Shown in pieces: positions 38,052 to 49,100 of a stretch of 64,000 nucleotides of DNA (the first letter of the stretch is position 1; every line of letters begins with the position of its first letter). A program made the position numbers and the translations under genes. The DNA comes from Bordetella genomosp. 9. Lineage in GTDB: Bacteria > Pseudomonadota > Gammaproteobacteria > Burkholderiales > Burkholderiaceae_B. The stretch covers positions 2,666,001 to 2,730,000 of the forward strand of contig NZ_CP021109.1 in NCBI RefSeq assembly GCF_002119725.1. Reading direction: 5' to 3'. The notes beneath the pieces were generated by a model, which was not told the DNA's origin, ran no database searches, and saw nothing but the letters and a program-made list of their open reading frames with translations.

Positions 38052-39541
38052 GCGAGCCGGGCGTGGCGATCGAGGCCGGCGCACCGCCGGCGCCCGCCGC
38101 CCCGGCGGTGCCCGTCGTCGACCGCTGGGTCACGCAGCTGCAGATCGGCTCCATCCGCGCCAGTTCGACCGATCCCTGGCTCGCTACGGGCCGCATCACG
38201 CGCGCGACCGGCCTGGTGCTGCATGCCACCGGGCTGCGGCTGCCCGTCGGCGCCGTCTGCCGCATCGAAATCGCCCCCGGTCACGATCACTGGGCCGACG
38301 CCGAAGTGGTCGGCTTCGACGGCCATACGCTTTACCTGATGCCGCAGTCCGATATCTCGGGTCTGCCGCCCGGCGCGCGCGTGGTGCCCGGCGAGCCGCC
38401 GCTGCAACGCCAGATTCCCCTGCCCCGCAAGGCCATCCTGAACGGCAACGCCAAGCCCGCCCTGGGCCGCCACCTGCCGGTCGGCAATGCCTTGCTGGGC
38501 CGCGTGCTGGATGGCGGCGGAAGACCCCTGGACGACCTGGGTCCTCTGGAAGGCGCGGACCAGGCGCCGCTGTCGGCCTTGCCCATCAACCCTCTCTCGC
38601 GCGCGCCGATCGACACGGTGCTGGACGTGGGCGTGCGGGCCATCAACGGCCTGCTGACGGTGGGCCGCGGCCAGCGCATGGGTCTGTTCGCCGGATCGGG
38701 CGTCGGCAAGAGCGTGCTGCTCGGCATGATGGCCCGCTATACGAAAGCGGATGTCATCGTGGTGGGCCTGATCGGCGAACGAGGCCGCGAAGTCAAGGAA
38801 TTCATCGAACACAACCTGGGGCCGGAAGGGCTGGCACGGTCGGTGGTGGTCGCAGCCCCGGCCGACGTCTCGCCCCTGCTGCGCCTGCAGGGTGCGGCGT
38901 ATGCGACGCGGATCGCCGAACATTTCCGCGATCAGGGGCTGGACGTGCTGCTGATCATGGATTCGCTCACGCGCTACGCCATGGCGCAGCGCGAAATCGC
39001 CCTGGCGATCGGCGAACCGCCCGCCACCAAGGGATATCCGCCCTCGGTCTTCGCGAAGCTGCCGGCGCTGGTCGAACGGGCCGGCAACGGCGCGCCGGGG
39101 CTGAACGGCAAGGCCGGGTCGATCACCGGGTTCTACACGGTGCTGGCCGAAGGCGACGACCAGCAGGATCCCATCGCCGATTCCGCCCGCGCCATTTTGG
39201 ACGGCCACGTCGTGCTGTCGCGGCAGCTGGCCGAAGCCGGCCACTACCCCGCCATCGATATCGAAGCGTCGATTTCGCGCGCCATGACGTCGCTGATCTC
39301 GCCGGAGCAGTTCGCCGTGGTGCGCCGCTTCAAGCAGGTGGTGTCGCGCTACCAGCGCAACCGCGATCTGATCGCCGTCGGCGCATATGCGCCCGGCCAT
39401 GATCTCGCCCTGGACGATGCCATCGCACGCTATCCGCGGCTTGAAGCATTCCTGCAACAGAACATCGGCGAAAAGGTGGACTACGCCACCGCCGTCGCGC
39501 AATTGCAAGCCACGCTCCAGACAGGTGAAAAGCATGCCTAG
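38048..39541 (+). CDS. fliI: Flagellar export ATPase FliI
   Basis: A 497-aa ATPase related to the F1 beta subunit; its hexamer delivers substrates to the export gate. Walker A GSGVGKS lies near residues 216-222, followed by [19 protein letters not shown], the Walker B region [19 protein letters not shown], and the CTD that meets FliJ. It is translationally coupled to fliH by an ATGA overlap and ends eight bases inside fliJ. Confidence 0.97.
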   Translation: MSEPGVAIEAGAPPAPAAPAVPVVDRWVTQLQIGSIRASSTDPWLATGRITRATGLVLHATGLRLPVGAVCRIEIAPGHDHWADAEVVGFDGHTLYLMPQSDISGLPPGARVVPGEPPLQRQIPLPRKAILNGNAKPALGRHLPVGNALLGRVLDGGGRPLDDLGPLEGADQAPLSALPINPLSRAPIDTVLDVGVRAINGLLTVGRGQRMGLFAGSGVGKSVLLGMMARYTKADVIVVGLIGERGREVKEFIEHNLGPEGLARSVVVAAPADVSPLLRLQGAAYATRIAEHFRDQGLDVLLIMDSLTRYAMAQREIALAIGEPPATKGYPPSVFAKLPALVERAGNGAPGLNGKAGSITGFYTVLAEGDDQQDPIADSARAILDGHVVLSRQLAEAGHYPAIDIEASISRAMTSLISPEQFAVVRRFKQVVSRYQRNRDLIAVGAYAPGHDLALDDAIARYPRLEAFLQQNIGEKVDYATAVAQLQATLQTGEKHA

Positions 39542-39983
39542 CCAACTGCCCCTGGATACGCTGATCGGGCTGGCGAAAGACCAGACCGACGAAGCCGCGC
39601 GCCGCCTGGGCGGCCTGCACACCGCGCGCGCGAACGCGGAACGCCAGCTCAGCATGCTGCACGATTACCGCGCCGATTACCTGCAGCGCATGCAGCAGGC
39701 CATGATGAGCGGGATGTCGGCGGCGGATTGCCACAACTACCAGCGCTTCATCGCCACCCTGGACGACGCCATCGAGCAGCAGCGCGCCGTGCTGCAGCAG
39801 GCGGACACCCATCTCGAGGAAGGCAAGCTGCGCTGGCGCGAGGAGCGCCGCAAGCTGAACTCCTTCGACGCCCTGGCGCAGCGCCAGCAGCGCATCGAGG
39901 CGCGCGAGGACGCCCGCCGCGAGCAGCGATTGAATGACGAATATGCCGCGCGCCTGGGCCGCGGCGGCCCGGGACTGCATTGA
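39534..39983 (+). CDS. fliJ: Flagellar export chaperone FliJ
   Basis: A 149-aa antiparallel coiled-coil protein that acts as the stalk of the FliI ring and contacts FlhA. Almost the whole sequence is charged helix ([40 protein letters not shown]). Recognition rests on this pattern, size and position after fliI, with which it overlaps by eight bases. Confidence 0.92.
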   Translation: MPSQLPLDTLIGLAKDQTDEAARRLGGLHTARANAERQLSMLHDYRADYLQRMQQAMMSGMSAADCHNYQRFIATLDDAIEQQRAVLQQADTHLEEGKLRWREERRKLNSFDALAQRQQRIEAREDARREQRLNDEYAARLGRGGPGLH

Positions 39984-39997
39984 ATAGGAAGCCGATC

Positions 39998-41410
39998 ATG
40001 AACTCGCCTCTGGCCATGCTGGCCGTCGCATCGCCCTCGCCCTCTGCTCCGGCCTCCGCCCCGGAAGGCCGCGGCGCGCGCGATGCCGATCCCGCCACCC
40101 GCTTCTCCGACATCATGTCGCGCCAGCGTGCGGAACAGGATGCCGCGCCGCAAACCACCCCGGCGGGACAGGCCGCCGGCCGCGGCCAGGCGGCGGGGCC
40201 CGGCGCGGCGGCCGGCAGCCAAGCCGCGCAGGCGGCTGACGGCGCCACGGGACAGGCTGGACAAAAGGATGATGGCAAGACGGCGCAAAAGGACACGGAC
40301 GACGCCGCTGCGCCGGCACTGGTGCAGCAAGCCCTGGCGATCGCCGTGATGTCTGCGGAGATCCAGGGCCAGCCGTCGGCGGCCGGCAGCGGCACGCAGG
40401 CCGCGCCGCAGACCGCCGCCCAGGGGCTGCTGGCCGGAACGGCGGGCGCCGCCACTGCCAACGGCGCTTCCGCGGACGCCTTGCCTGCGACGAACGACAC
40501 CGCGCTTGCCGCCGCGACGGCAAGCGCCTCGGGCGTACCGCTGGGCGGCACCGAGGCCGCCCGCGGCGCGTCGCCGTCGGCCGGCGCCACGCCCGCCGGC
40601 GAGGCGCCGGCCCATGGCACCCATGACGCCCCTGACGCCCAATCCCCCGCGCATGCCGCGCCAAGCGCGGTGGCCGGGGCGGACGATCGGGCGGCCGACC
40701 GCCGCGCCAGCCAGACGGCCTTCACGCACGCCAACCCAACGCAAGCGAGCCATGCCGCGGCGGGCGTCCCTGCCGATCGCGCGGACATCGCGCCCGCGGG
40801 CGCCGCACGCACGCACGCCGGCAAGGACTTCGCCGATGCCGCGCCTGCCTCGCGCGACGCCGCACCGGGATTCCACACCGACATGACGCAGGCGCTTGCC
40901 GCCGCGTGGCAGGCGCCGGTCGCGGCCGGCGGCGCCGATGGCGGCTCGCCCACCCTGCGCACGCCGGTCGGCCAGCCGCAGTGGGGCGAAGAGCTTGGCA
41001 GCCAGGTGCTGGTGCTGACGCGCCGCGCGGGCGAGGACGCCCACACGGCTGAGTTGCGCCTGGACCCGCCCGATTTGGGACCGCTGCGCGTCACGATCAA
41101 GGTGTCCGACGGCGTTGCGCAGGCCAGCTTCGTGTCCGCGCACGCCTCGGTGCGGCAGGCGGTGGAATCTGCCCTGCCGCAGCTGCAGCAAACGCTTGCG
41201 CAGGCCGGCATCTCGCTGGGCCAGACCAACGTCAGCGATCAGGGTGCGCAGGCCGGCTTCGGGGGCATGCATCAGGGCAACGACCGTCCGGCTTCGCACG
41301 GCGGCACACACGCGCAGACGCAAACGCAAGCCGACGCCGCGGGCGACAGCATCCAGATTGCGGTGCCGGCGCGCCGGCTCGATGCCGGCCGCGTCGACAC
41401 CTTTGCCTGA
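39998..41410 (+). CDS. fliK: Flagellar hook-length control protein FliK
   Basis: A 470-aa export-ruler protein. The first ~300 residues are Ala/Gly/Pro-rich and likely disordered. The C-terminal domain reads ELGSQVLVLTRRAGEDAHTA, then ELRLDPPDLGPLRVTI, and SVRQAVESALPQLQQTLAQA, the Flg_hook fold that meets FlhB to switch export from hook to filament. ATG 39998 was chosen for its AGGA site and FliK-like N-terminus. It is the canonical copy by position between fliJ and fliL. Confidence 0.93.
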   Translation: MNSPLAMLAVASPSPSAPASAPEGRGARDADPATRFSDIMSRQRAEQDAAPQTTPAGQAAGRGQAAGPGAAAGSQAAQAADGATGQAGQKDDGKTAQKDTDDAAAPALVQQALAIAVMSAEIQGQPSAAGSGTQAAPQTAAQGLLAGTAGAATANGASADALPATNDTALAAATASASGVPLGGTEAARGASPSAGATPAGEAPAHGTHDAPDAQSPAHAAPSAVAGADDRAADRRASQTAFTHANPTQASHAAAGVPADRADIAPAGAARTHAGKDFADAAPASRDAAPGFHTDMTQALAAAWQAPVAAGGADGGSPTLRTPVGQPQWGEELGSQVLVLTRRAGEDAHTAELRLDPPDLGPLRVTIKVSDGVAQASFVSAHASVRQAVESALPQLQQTLAQAGISLGQTNVSDQGAQAGFGGMHQGNDRPASHGGTHAQTQTQADAAGDSIQIAVPARRLDAGRVDTFA

Positions 41411-41582
41411 TCCGGCGAGGCCGGCCGGCGCGGGCGCGCGCCCAGCCGGCCGCCCGCGCCGCAATAAGAGGAGATACGCAGGTTTCGCCCTGTTTTTCCC
41501 TACCTCGGGTCCGCCCAAGTCAGGCGAAAATCTCTTCGAACAATCGATAACCGTTTCCTGGTAAATCAAACCTCCATCCGAG

Positions 41583-42179
41583 ATGGCGACCACCAAAACC
41601 CCCACCTTGCCGTCGCGCAGCACCTTGCCGATGCGAACCGGCGGCTCGTCGCGCTTTCTTCGTCCGATCATCGGCCTGCTGGTTCTCCTGATCGTGGCGG
41701 CGGCCAGCGTCGCGACGACGTGGATGATCACGACGCGTTCACAGCGCAATGCGGCCAACTCGGCGGTACAGATCAACGTCGGCCAGGCCCAGCAGGCGCA
41801 GCCCCAGGTGGGCGCCACGCCCACCACCTTCGTGGCGCCGCCCGCGACGCCGCAGGCCGTGCCCGCGCCGATCTTCATCCCCATCACGCCGTTCACCGTG
41901 ACACTGCAAAGCGCCGACCGCGAGCGCATCGTGCACATCGCGATGACGCTGCGCGTGGCGGACGAACAGTCGCGCCAGCGTCTGGAAAAGTACATGCCGG
42001 AAGTGCGCAGCCGCATCCTGATGCTGCTGTCGGCGCAGACGCCTGAGAGCGTGCAGACGCCGCAAGGCAAGGTCGATCTGGGCACGGCGATCATGAAAGC
42101 CGTGAACCGGCCCTTCACGCCCCTGCCCGACGGGCAGTACGTCACGGACGTCCTCTTCACCGAATTCGTGGTGCAATAA
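41583..42179 (+). CDS. fliL: Flagellar basal-body associated protein FliL
   Basis: A 198-aa single-pass inner-membrane protein that surrounds the stator units and supports torque. One helix (RPIIGLLVLLIVAAASVATT) is followed by a Gln/Pro/Ala-rich linker and the periplasmic domain (FIPITPFTVTLQSADRERIV to YVTDVLFTEFVVQ). The 172-base gap to fliK has no gene. It starts the fliLMNOPQR run. Confidence 0.95.
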   Translation: MATTKTPTLPSRSTLPMRTGGSSRFLRPIIGLLVLLIVAAASVATTWMITTRSQRNAANSAVQINVGQAQQAQPQVGATPTTFVAPPATPQAVPAPIFIPITPFTVTLQSADRERIVHIAMTLRVADEQSRQRLEKYMPEVRSRILMLLSAQTPESVQTPQGKVDLGTAIMKAVNRPFTPLPDGQYVTDVLFTEFVVQ

Positions 42180-42181
42180 GC

Positions 42182-43189
42182 ATGGCTTACGAGGCGTTCC
42201 TATCGCAGGACGAAGTCGATGCCCTGCTGGCGGGCGTCACCGGCGAAAGCGAAGGCGAACGCGCGGTTCCGGACAACCAGGAAGGCGTACGCGCCTACGA
42301 CCTGAGCTCGCCGGACCGGGTCGTGCGCCGGCGCATGCAGACGCTGGAACTGATCAACGAGCGGTTCGCGCGCCACATGCGCAACGTGCTGTTGAATTTC
42401 ATGCGCCGCAACGCCGACATCACCGTCGGTTCGATCCGGATCCTGAAGTACTCGGATTTCGAGCGCAACCTGCCCGTGCCGAGCAATCTGAACATGGTGC
42501 AGATGAAGCCGCTGCGCGGCACGGCCCTGTTCAGCTACGACCCGAATCTGGTGTTCCTGGTCATCGATAGCCTGTTCGGCGGCGATGGGCGCTACCACAC
42601 GCGCGTGGAAGGCCGGGATTTCACCACCACCGAACAACGCATCATCCGCCGTTTGCTGAATCTGACGCTGGAAAGCTACGGCAAGTCCTGGGAGGCGGTG
42701 TACCCGATCGAGTTCGAGTACGTGCGTTCCGAAATGCACACGAAGTTCGCCAGCATCACCGGGTCGAACGAGATCGTGGTGGTGACGCCTTTCCATATCG
42801 AATTCGGCGCCACGGGCGGCGATCTGAACATCTGCCTGCCCTATTCGATGATCGAGCCGGTGCGCGATCTGCTGACGCGTCCGCTGCAGGAGACCACGCT
42901 GGAAGCCGTCGACCAGCGCTGGGCCCGCCAGCTGTCGCGCCAGATCCGCAGCGCCGACGTCGAGCTGGTGTGCGAATTCGCCCGCATCCCCTCCAGCATC
43001 CGCGAACTGATGCAGATGAAGGTCGGCGACGTGCTGCCGGTGGAAATCCCGCAGACCGTCGTCGCCCAGATCGACGCCGTGCCCGTCATGGAATGCAGCT
43101 ACGGCGTCTTCAACAACCAGTACGCCCTGCGCGTACAGAAACTGCTTACCCCTATCGATCCCGAGAACGAGGCCCCCGACCATGACTGA
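42182..43189 (+). CDS. fliM: Flagellar motor switch protein FliM
   Basis: A 335-aa C-ring protein. Its N-terminal peptide FLSQDEVDALLAGV includes the CheY-P binding segment. The middle domain (RTLELINERF-like region; FSYDPNLVFLVIDSLFGGDG) meets FliG, and the C-terminal SpoA domain (MQMKVGDVLPVEIPQTVVAQ) meets FliN. Full length; it overlaps fliN by eight bases. Confidence 0.97.
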   Translation: MAYEAFLSQDEVDALLAGVTGESEGERAVPDNQEGVRAYDLSSPDRVVRRRMQTLELINERFARHMRNVLLNFMRRNADITVGSIRILKYSDFERNLPVPSNLNMVQMKPLRGTALFSYDPNLVFLVIDSLFGGDGRYHTRVEGRDFTTTEQRIIRRLLNLTLESYGKSWEAVYPIEFEYVRSEMHTKFASITGSNEIVVVTPFHIEFGATGGDLNICLPYSMIEPVRDLLTRPLQETTLEAVDQRWARQLSRQIRSADVELVCEFARIPSSIRELMQMKVGDVLPVEIPQTVVAQIDAVPVMECSYGVFNNQYALRVQKLLTPIDPENEAPDHD

Positions 43190-43721
43190 TCAGAACGCCG
43201 AGCGGCCCGATCAAAACAAGCCCGCGTCCGGCGCCGCCGACGATTGGGCCGACGCGCTGGCCGAGCAGTCCCGCGCCGCGCCGCCCACGCAGGCCGACGG
43301 CCTGAAGCCGGCCGACGACTGGGCCGATGCGCTGGCCGAACAGACCGCGGCGTCCGCGTCGCCCGCGGCCGCCCCCGCGCCGGCCGCTTCCGCCGCCAAG
43401 CCGGCGGCCGCCAGCGTCTTCAAGCCGCTGTCCGGCTCGAGCGAGAAATCGACCGCGGATATCGACCTGATCATGGACGTGCCGGTCCAGCTGACGGTGG
43501 AACTGGGACGCACGCGCCTGACCATCAAGAACCTGCTGCAGCTGGGCCAGGGTTCGGTGGTCGAACTCGACGGCCTGGCTGGCGAGCCCATGGATATCTT
43601 CGTCAACGGCTATTTGATCGCCCAGGGCGAGGTCGTGGTGGTGGACGACAAGTACGGCATCCGCCTGACCGACATCATCACGCCGGCCGAACGCATCAAC
43701 AGGCTCAACGGCCGCCGCTGA
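43182..43721 (+). CDS. fliN: Flagellar motor switch protein FliN
   Basis: A 179-aa C-ring protein with a C-terminal SpoA domain (IMDVPVQLTVELGRTRLTIK to GIRLTDIITPAERIN). The N-terminal extension is unusual: the motif DDWADALAEQ appears twice about 25 residues apart, joined and followed by Ala/Pro-rich linkers. In enterics the FliN N-terminal region helps dock FliH-FliI at the C ring, so a doubled acidic/aromatic motif could raise that affinity (inference). Confidence 0.95.
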   Translation: MTDQNAERPDQNKPASGAADDWADALAEQSRAAPPTQADGLKPADDWADALAEQTAASASPAAAPAPAASAAKPAAASVFKPLSGSSEKSTADIDLIMDVPVQLTVELGRTRLTIKNLLQLGQGSVVELDGLAGEPMDIFVNGYLIAQGEVVVVDDKYGIRLTDIITPAERINRLNGRR

Positions 43722-43725
43722 CCCT

Positions 43726-44055
43726 ATGGCCGACGCCGCCCCTTTCCGCGTATTCATCGGCCTGATCGTCGTCATCGCCGCGATCCTGCTTTGCGGCTGG
43801 ATCGCGCGGCGCGCCGGCCTGGCGGGGCGCACACATGGCGGCGCCCTGCGTATCGTCGATAGCCTGAACCTGGGCCCGCGGCAGCGCATCGTCCTGGTGC
43901 AGGTGGAAGATGCGCGATTGGTCGTCGGCATCGCGGCCAACCAGATGAACCTGCTGCATACGCTGCCGCCCGGGTCGGCGGCGCCGGAGGAACCCGGCCT
44001 GCCGGCCAGCCGTGCGTTCGCCCACAAGCTGGGACAGGCGCTGCGCCGCAACTGA
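43726..44055 (+). CDS. fliO: Flagellar biosynthetic protein FliO
   Basis: A 109-aa membrane protein that helps the FliP pentamer form. One N-terminal helix ([20 protein letters not shown]) precedes a cytoplasmic part with [20 protein letters not shown], the conserved FliO block. Short but within family range. It lies between fliN and fliP with minimal gaps. Confidence 0.92.
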   Translation: MADAAPFRVFIGLIVVIAAILLCGWIARRAGLAGRTHGGALRIVDSLNLGPRQRIVLVQVEDARLVVGIAANQMNLLHTLPPGSAAPEEPGLPASRAFAHKLGQALRRN

Positions 44056-44077
44056 ACGCGGCGCGTTGGATGATCTC

Positions 44078-44875
44078 ATGACACGTTCCCTTGGCACGCG
44101 GCGCGGCGACGCAGGTCCGATGCGCACCGCCGCCATCACTCTGGCGGGACTGGCCCTGCTGGCGCTGGCCTGCATTCCGTTGTCCGCTTCGGCGCAGGCC
44201 ACGCTGCCAGCCCTGACCGCCACGCCGGGCCCCAACGGATCGGAAACCTATTCCCTCAGCGTGCAGACGCTGCTGATGCTGACGTCGCTGACGTTCCTGC
44301 CGGCCGCCCTGCTGATGATGACGGGCTTCACGCGCATCATCATCGTCCTGGGCCTGATGCGCAGCGCGCTTGGCACGCAGACGACGCCGCCCAACCTGGT
44401 TCTGATCGGCCTGGCCCTGTTCCTGACGGCCTACACCATGTCGCCGGTGTTCGACCAGATCTACAAGGATGCCTACCAGCCGTTCTCGGAGGGCGCGATT
44501 TCGTTCGAAACCGCCATCGAACGGGGCTCGCAGCCGCTGCGCACGTTCATGCTGCACCAGACCCGCGAAACCGATCTATCGCTGTTCGCCAACCTGACCA
44601 ACCAGCCCGCCATGGAAACGCCGGCCGAGGTGCCGATGAAGGTGCTCGTGCCCGCCTTCGTCACCAGCGAACTGAAGACCGCTTTCCAGATCGGCTTTAC
44701 CATCTTCATTCCCTTCCTGATCATCGACATGGTCGTCGCCAGCGTCCTCATGGGCCTGGGCATGATGATGGTGCCGCCCATTTCGGTGTCGCTGCCCTTC
44801 AAGCTGATGCTTTTCGTGCTGGCCGACGGCTGGCACATGCTGCTGGGCTCGCTGGCCCGCAGCTTCTACCAGTAG
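44078..44875 (+). CDS. fliP: Flagellar export gate protein FliP
   Basis: A 265-aa component of the FliPQR export gate, with a cleavable signal peptide ([20 protein letters not shown]) and four membrane helices. The [20 protein letters not shown] and [20 protein letters not shown] segments are the family signatures. The ATG at 44078 is used; a second in-frame ATG at 44120 gives a more typical signal-peptide length and is possible. Confidence 0.95.
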   Translation: MTRSLGTRRGDAGPMRTAAITLAGLALLALACIPLSASAQATLPALTATPGPNGSETYSLSVQTLLMLTSLTFLPAALLMMTGFTRIIIVLGLMRSALGTQTTPPNLVLIGLALFLTAYTMSPVFDQIYKDAYQPFSEGAISFETAIERGSQPLRTFMLHQTRETDLSLFANLTNQPAMETPAEVPMKVLVPAFVTSELKTAFQIGFTIFIPFLIIDMVVASVLMGLGMMMVPPISVSLPFKLMLFVLADGWHMLLGSLARSFYQ

Positions 44876-44888
44876 ACCGGAGCGCCGC

Positions 44889-45158
44889 ATGGACGCCGAA
44901 ACCGTAATGACAATGACCTACCAGGCCATGAGGATGGTGCTGATCGTGGCCGGCCCGCTGCTGGGCGTCACGCTGGCGGTGGGCCTGCTGGTGAGCGTCT
45001 TCCAGGCCGCCACGCAGATCAACGAAATGACGCTGTCCTTCATTCCCAAGCTGCTGGCGGTGGCCGCCACGCTGGTGCTGCTGGGTCCCTGGCTGATCGG
45101 CATGATGACCGACTACATCCGCCAGATCATGGACCAGATTCCCACCCTGGTTTCCTAG
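44889..45158 (+). CDS. fliQ: Flagellar export gate protein FliQ
   Basis: An 89-aa protein with two membrane helices (MVLIVAGPLLGVTLAVGLLV and LAVAATLVLLGPWLIGMMTD). The conserved FQAATQINEMTLSFIPKLLA loop joins them. Four copies join the FliPR ring. Full length, 13 bases after fliP. Confidence 0.96.
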   Translation: MDAETVMTMTYQAMRMVLIVAGPLLGVTLAVGLLVSVFQAATQINEMTLSFIPKLLAVAATLVLLGPWLIGMMTDYIRQIMDQIPTLVS

Positions 45159-45208
45159 CCAGCGCCGAGCCCGGGCCGCCAGCCCTGCCCCGTCCGCGGA
45201 ACGCCGTC

Positions 45209-45997
45209 ATGATTTCCTTCACGCTCGATCAGTGGCATGGGTGGATCAATGCCTTCCTGTGGCCGTTCGCCCGGTTGCTTGCCCTGATCGGCGTGGCCCC
45301 GGTATTCGGCGAATCCTCGGCCCCGCCGCTGGTCAAGATCGGGCTGGCCGCCATCCTCGCCGTGGTCATCGCGCCATCGCTGCCGCCCATGCCGGCCGTA
45401 TCGCCGGCGTCCTATCAGGGCCTGTGGATCCTCGCGCAGCAGGTCTTCATCGGCATCGCCACCGGCTTCTGCATGCGCGTGTGCTTCGCGGCCGTGCAGA
45501 CCGCGGGCGACTTCGTCGGCCTGCAGATGGGCCTGTCGCTGGCGACGATCTTCGATCCGACCACGCAGTCGAACACCGAGGTGCTGGCGCGCCTGTTCAA
45601 CATCCTGGCGATGCTGGTGTTCCTGAGCGTGAACGGCCATCTGCTGATGCTCGGCATGCTGGTGAAGACGTTCACCGTGCTGCCGATCGGCACGCCGGTA
45701 TTGAACCCGGAAGGCTGGGCGGCCGTGGCGCAGCTCGGCAGCAAAATCTTCTCCACCGGTCTGCTGCTGGCCCTGCCGCTGATCGCCGCACTGCTGACGA
45801 TCCAGCTCGCCCTGGGCATCCTGAACCGGGCCGCGCCGCAGCTGTCGGTCTTCGCGGTCGGCTTTCCAATCACCCTCACCGCCGGCGTCATTCTGCTCGC
45901 CGTCGCCCTGCCTCAAAGCACCGGCTTTCTCGCGGCGTTTTTCGAGGAAAGCGTGAACGCGATGGAACGGGTGGCGAGTCTGCTGGCCGGAATCTGA
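45209..45997 (+). CDS. fliR: Flagellar export gate protein FliR
   Basis: A 262-aa integral membrane protein with six helices, one copy of which closes the FliP5Q4R gate. PFARLLALIGVAPVFGESSA near the N-terminus and QTAGDFVGLQMGLSLATIFD are family blocks. It is the last gene of the fli run. A 166-base gap separates it from the effector-like gene. Confidence 0.95.
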   Translation: MISFTLDQWHGWINAFLWPFARLLALIGVAPVFGESSAPPLVKIGLAAILAVVIAPSLPPMPAVSPASYQGLWILAQQVFIGIATGFCMRVCFAAVQTAGDFVGLQMGLSLATIFDPTTQSNTEVLARLFNILAMLVFLSVNGHLLMLGMLVKTFTVLPIGTPVLNPEGWAAVAQLGSKIFSTGLLLALPLIAALLTIQLALGILNRAAPQLSVFAVGFPITLTAGVILLAVALPQSTGFLAAFFEESVNAMERVASLLAGI

Positions 45998-46163
45998 CGG
46001 CCCTGCCTGCCAGCCCGCGTGGATTGAGGCAACCCGCCGGATCACCGCGCCGCGCTTATCTTATCCCTCGTAAAGGCAAAACCGCGGCCAAAGGAACTTG
46101 GCTCAGGACGCACGTACTTACTGCCCCCGCTCACATGTCGAGCCGATCGTTGGGAGTATCGTC

Positions 46164-49100
46164 ATGCCTACCGCCGTCAGTCCTCTTGCTCCAGCCGCCG
46201 GACAACCGCTGCACAATCGCGCAGACCAGCCACTCAGCACGCGCGCGCCGGACGACCTTGTCCAGCTCCTGCCGGCGCAACGCCAGCCCCGGTCAACCGT
46301 CGCATCGGGCGACGCGGCCATGCCGCGGCACGGCCACGCGATCTACGAAAATCGGCGCTGGCGCCGCGACGCACCCGATGCAAGACCGGCCGCGCCGCCG
46401 GATTCGCTGCCGTCCGGACAGCCGCGCGCGGAAGACGCATGGATAGCGGCCTGTAGGGCCGGGCCCGTCGACACCGCGTACTGGAATGGCCGGCTGGAAG
46501 ATGACGACGCCCTGATGGTGAGACTGGCAACCGCCAGCGGCGGGTACGCCGGTACGCCGACGGCCGCAGATTTGACGCCTGCCAAGCGCCGCGAACTGGC
46601 CGTGTCGCTCATACGCGCCCTGACCGCCGGCATCGACTGGCAGGTCAGCCTGGGGCAGGCTCCCAATGCAACGGCGGGAATCTATTTCGATGGGCTGACG
46701 TTGCGCAACGCCAGCGGCAAACCCATGGCCGGCATCGTCCAGGAACTGGAGGCGCGCATCGCAAGCGTGCTGCAGGCGTGCGGGACAGCGCAGCTTGCGG
46801 GCTTGACCGATTGCGCCGGACTGGCGCGCCAGGTCAGGCGCATGATGACTTCGGACCCCACGCTGTCGCTGCAGCCGCCGCCCGACGTCTCCTATGGCAG
46901 CCCCCGCTGGGTCACCCTTTGGACGGGCATGCAGACGCTGGCCGACCAGGGGTTGTCCCCGCACAAGGTAAGTACGGACGATCTGCTGGCCGTGGGCCGC
47001 GCCGCCATCGCCGTACAGACCAGGAAATCGCCGCGCCCGGCAGGCGGCGCAACGCCGCCCGGCATCGATATCGGCGCCCTGCTGCTGATGGCGCACGCCG
47101 CCGGCAGGATCGACCTGCGCCGCATCGCACAAGAGGCACCAGACAGCGCGGCAGGCGGCGAGGCGGCGGCATTGGCGCCCGAGGACCTGGACCGCCTGAC
47201 GAGCTTCCTGAAGGAAATCATGGCGGACGAACTTCGCATCCTGGATGCGATCGCCGGCCTGAAGCCGCCCACCGGCAGAGAGCTGGCCGCCGACAACCTG
47301 CGCGCCGCAGGGCTGGACCCGGAGCACCGCGTCGACGTCAGGTCGGTCGTCATTCCCGCCGCATTCGGGCCGGTGCGATTCAAGATCCCCCTGCCCTTCG
47401 CGTTCGACCAGCAGGCCCTCGCCGATGTCTATGTGTCGCATGAAACGCTGGACCTGAGCGAGGACGCCGGCGATCCCGCCTTGTCGGCCCCTGTCTCGCC
47501 GGAGGTTTCGAGGGCAAGAACCAAGCTCGGCCGCTCGCTGAAGGACGAGTTCGATGCCGCCTTCGACCGCTACAAGACGACGGCCGCCGGCCATATCGCC
47601 ACGTTGATCGACGCCTCCGTTGCACGTTATGGCAGCGACCACGGCATCGACTTCGAAGGAGCCACGATCACCGTCACGCGGGCCCAGCGGGTTGATTCGC
47701 TGCATCTGCCAGTGGTGCCCGGGCCGGGACAAGCGCTTCTCGCCCAAGCGACCGCAAGCACGAAACGCACGGACGCCAACGGCTATTTCGTGTCCATCGA
47801 TACATCGGCGGGCAGGCACCGCTATTTCGTCGCGTTGGCCGATGGCGCGGAGTATCCGCTGCCGCCGGAGCGATCCATCGAAGACTGGGCGGCCAGTCAC
47901 GGTGAGATCGTCTTCGGCACGGCCGTGCACAAACCCGATTTTCCTGGCTCGCTGTTCAATGACTTGACGTATCCGCTGACGACGCTGGCGACGGGAAAGC
48001 GCGAAGAGATCGGCGCGCAGTTGAAGGCATCGCTGCCCGGCACGCTCGAGCGCTCACGCGCGGCCTTGTATGGCGGCAGCGAAGTCGAAACCATCCGCGG
48101 CATCGAACGCGGCCTGATCCCTTTCTACTCCACCTATTCGGCCATCAAGGACGGGCGCACCGAGGATATCGCGTGGTCGCTCGCGCTGGACGTGCTGATA
48201 TTCGTTCCGGCGCTGGGAGAAGGACTGTCGCTGGGTATGCGGGCCGGCGAAGCGCTGATGGCCGGGCTGAGCCGCGCGGTCTCGGAAACCGCCGGCGAAG
48301 GCCTCCTGCAGGCGATCAAGCTGGGCGTGGCGGAAAGCGGACGTTTCGCCCCGGCGCTGATGCGACAAGCCGGCAAGACGCTGGGCGCCGTCGCGCACAG
48401 CGCCGTCATCGATCCCCGGGACCTGCTCAAACTGCTGAGAGGCGGCGCGCTGCTCGGCAACAAGGGTTTGCGCGCCGTTGCGCGCAGCCTCAAAACAAGC
48501 CGGCCGGAGCTGGCGCAAGCGCTGATCGAGGCGGCAAGGAAGATGTCCGCCGGCGGCGCACGGTATCGCCCGCTGCCCGCCGGCATGCTGCGGCGCTACC
48601 GGATCTCGGACCCCGGCTTGATCGACACCCTGAGCAAGGCCGCCAGGTCGGATGACGGCACCATCATGCTCGGCGCGAAGCGCTACGCCGAGGTCGAGGG
48701 CAATTACCTTGCGCTCACAGCGGATCACGCGGCCTCCACCCAGGAACGGCCTGTCTGGCGCATTGCCGGCGCGGGCTTGCCCGGGACCCGGCAGGGCGGG
48801 GTCCGGCTGGTGTGGGACGCCGAACTCGGCAGATGGCAGGAAGCGAAGAATGTTCCACAACTCAAGGGGGGCGGATCCACTTCCGCGTCGGCCTCCACTT
48901 CCGCGTCCGGCTCGGCATCGGCCACGCCCGCGGGCACGCAGCTTACCCGCGTCAAAGTCGCCGACGACGCTGTCGCGGCCCTGGACCGCGATGTGCCGGC
49001 CGACGCGCCGAACCATAGGGGCGACTACGATAACTGGGACAATAGCGAGATTTACGAGTACAGCTACACGGGCCGCCTGGCCAACACCGAAACGGTCGAA

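Noticed and set aside
41540..41560. Possible sigma-28 site before fliL (ATCGATAA)
   Set aside because: The -10-like ATCGATAA has no TAAA-type element at 11 bases; the best upstream match is GAAAATCT at the wrong spacing.
46098..46163. A TTG start that would extend the effector-like protein by 22 residues
   Set aside because: The ATG at 46164 has a GGGAG site at correct distance and gives an N-terminus free of the Cys/His-rich lead.
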